Positions 62,666-64,000 of a stretch of 64,000 bases of DNA are shown here, one piece after another (the stretch's first letter is position 1; the number at the start of each line of letters is the position of its first letter). The DNA is from an uncultured Lentisphaeria bacterium (GTDB lineage: Bacteria; Verrucomicrobiota; Lentisphaeria; Victivallales; Victivallaceae). A program made the position numbers and the translations under genes. The notes under the pieces were generated by a model. The model worked only from the letters and a program-made list of their open reading frames with translations, did not search any database and was not told the origin of the DNA. The stretch lies in NCBI GenBank assembly GCA_949298075.1, contig CASFVA010000007.1, positions 1 to 64,000 of the forward strand, written 5' to 3'.

Positions 62666-63301
62666 ATGAAAAAGACGAGATTCACTCTGATCGAATTGCT
62701 GGTGGTTATCGCGATCATCGCCATACTGGCTTCAATTTTGTTGCCGGTGCTGAGTAAAGCCCGTGAAAAAGCCAATCTGAGCACCTGCAAATCCAATCTT
62801 AAGCAGATCGGAACCGGTTTTCAGCTTTATGCCAATGACAACAACAGTTTTTTCCCTTATCAGGAGAATGATAAACGGTTTATTTCCACGGAGCTGATTA
62901 CCGGGGCCAACTGGGCCAACGGAGCTTACATCAAGATGAACAATCGTGAGGTTTTTGCTTGTCCCAACGCACAGCAGGCGACGGGTGCCGGAGCTTATGT
63001 GAAAGGTGAAAGCACATCGTATCACGGCAATGGCCGGGTGTTTCTGGAAAATCCCAAGGTCACCAGGATCCGGAAACTCTCGCTGGTTATTCTGCTGCAT
63101 GAGAGCGCCTGGCTCAATCGCGACATTTATCTGCGGCCCGGTCCGGCCGACTGGAGCAATTGGAGTTGGAACGGTAATACCAAGTTGCACATGTTTGACG
63201 CTAAAACCAAAGGCAGCGGCAATCTGTTGTATGGCGACGGCCATATTGAGCAGAAATTTAATTACGAACTTCGGGATTACATGTTTAAAGTCGATCCCTG
63301 A
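62666..63301 (+). CDS. Type II secretion/prepilin-like surface protein
   Basis: A 211-residue protein with an N-terminal prepilin signal ([20 protein letters not shown]) cut before the methylated residue, a hydrophobic helix, and [19 protein letters not shown], then a globular part ending [11 protein letters not shown]. Such proteins are present in very large numbers in Lentisphaerota and Planctomycetota (H-x9-DG type), usually beside glycosidase operons. AGGAG lies upstream. It probably belongs to the extracellular glycan-capture surface with the oxidoreductase downstream. Confidence 0.92.
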   Translation: MKKTRFTLIELLVVIAIIAILASILLPVLSKAREKANLSTCKSNLKQIGTGFQLYANDNNSFFPYQENDKRFISTELITGANWANGAYIKMNNREVFACPNAQQATGAGAYVKGESTSYHGNGRVFLENPKVTRIRKLSLVILLHESAWLNRDIYLRPGPADWSNWSWNGNTKLHMFDAKTKGSGNLLYGDGHIEQKFNYELRDYMFKVDP

Positions 63302-63395
63302 AAATCAACTTTGTGCGGACTGTCACGCGCCGGCGGTGCGGCAGACACCGGCGGTCAGGGGTGGCAGTCCGGTTTTTCAATCGTAAGGAGAAGAT

Positions 63396-64000
63396 ATGCT
63401 GCAGCCAGATCCAATCAGAATCGCAATTATCGGCCTGGGCTCCCGGGGCCGTTTTCTCGGAGAGGCCATTCAGGGCGACTCCCGTTACCGGCTGACCGCC
63501 CTGATCGATACCGATCCGGATAATCTCCGCGGCGGGCGGGACTATCTGCACAGCTCCGCCGCTCTTTACACTTCGCTGCCGCAGGCGTTGCGGGAGGGGG
63601 ATTTCGAAGCGGTTGCCGTCGCCACTCCGGATTTCACCCATGAAGCCGTAGCGGTGGCCTGTTTTGACGCCGGTCGGCACGTGCTGTGCGAGAAGCCTCT
63701 GGAAATCACCGCTAAAGGCTGTGAAAACATTCTCGCCGCCTGGCGGGCCAGCGGCAGAATTCTGCTGATCGGTTTTGTGCTGCGCTATGTCCGCAAGCTG
63801 CGCAAAATGCATGATTTGATCGCTTCCGGCGAGATCGGGCGCCCGGTCATGGCCTACGCCAATCACGAGGTTCCCGAGGGCAGCCGCTGGTATTTTCACG
63901 ACTGGCACGCCCTGCGTCGATGCTCCACCGGACTTCTGCTGCAGAAGGGCAGTCATGACATCGACATTCTCAACTGGTTCATGAATGCGACTCCGGTACG
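63396..64000 (+). CDS. Gfo/Idh/MocA-family oxidoreductase (C-terminus outside window)
   Basis: The first 201 residues of an NAD(P)-dependent sugar oxidoreductase. IAIIGLGSRGRF (9-20) is the Rossmann glycine motif, ATPDFTH (77-82) and CEKPLEIT (98-105) hold the conserved lysine, and GEIGRPVMAYANHE begins the second domain. AAGGAG precedes the ATG. It is 95 bases from the prepilin gene and probably co-transcribed. The sugar substrate is unknown. Confidence 0.92.
   Translation, partial: MLQPDPIRIAIIGLGSRGRFLGEAIQGDSRYRLTALIDTDPDNLRGGRDYLHSSAALYTSLPQALREGDFEAVAVATPDFTHEAVAVACFDAGRHVLCEKPLEITAKGCENILAAWRASGRILLIGFVLRYVRKLRKMHDLIASGEIGRPVMAYANHEVPEGSRWYFHDWHALRRCSTGLLLQKGSHDIDILNWFMNATPV

Noticed and set aside
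1-64000. Insertion sequences, integrases, prophage or CRISPR arrays
   Set aside because: No transposase, integrase, phage structural gene or regularly spaced repeat was seen in the window.

Overview
The window is about 64 kb of GC-rich bacterial DNA with dense, mostly intact genes. It carries a lipid A kinase (LpxK), so the cell is probably Gram-negative. It also has many diverged glycoside hydrolases, each with its own LacI, AraC, ROK or GntR regulator, and a secreted prepilin-like protein with a '[11 protein letters not shown]' N-terminus and a C-terminal DGH motif. That mixture is typical of the PVC group, most like Lentisphaerota (Victivallis-like) gut or environmental polysaccharide degraders. 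The assignment is inference; no rRNA gene is present.

Left part (1 to about 25 kb) is mainly housekeeping: a KamA-type radical SAM aminomutase cut by the window edge, a broken methyltransferase, an acidic zinc-ribbon protein, proB-miaB, a GH42 beta-galactosidase, an iron alcohol dehydrogenase, an HD protein, lpxK, galK-trpS-argD, tRNA-Lys(UUU), rpmB, a 46-residue symporter accessory protein with its sodium:solute symporter, and a tight run ileS-apbE-rluA-XPB helicase-Bax1 nuclease. A DUF134 regulator joined in frame to a NifX-like protein follows.

Middle part (26 to 44.9 kb) is carbohydrate catabolism. It holds a secreted beta-helix protein, L-fucose isomerase with an AraC regulator, a divergent GH2 enzyme, a frameshifted SGNH esterase, tRNA-Gln(CUG), a double-HTH protein, a LacI regulator with GH20, an isomerase-aldolase-kinase operon behind a promoter with two palindromic operators, and a GH36-like alpha-galactosidase.

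Right part (44.9 to 64 kb) is a leftward block: SDR dehydrogenase, TIM-barrel glycosidase-like protein, IlvD/Edd dehydratase and flavoprotein; a ROK regulator; GH29 fucosidase, URO-D-like protein and a GKRP/MurQ-like double-SIS protein; aldose epimerase and DUF1116 protein; a 1009-residue DUF4091 protein with a GntR/LacI-type regulator. It ends with a prepilin-like protein and a truncated Gfo/Idh/MocA oxidoreductase.

Together the enzymes (alpha-fucosidase, beta-galactosidases, hexosaminidase-like, alpha-galactosidase-like, fucose isomerase, galactokinase) suggest use of fucosylated and galactosylated host or algal glycans. Two leftward operons share the same promoter and TATATCA-N4-TGATATA operator layout, suggesting one local regulon. 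All promoter, operator and terminator calls were made by eye.
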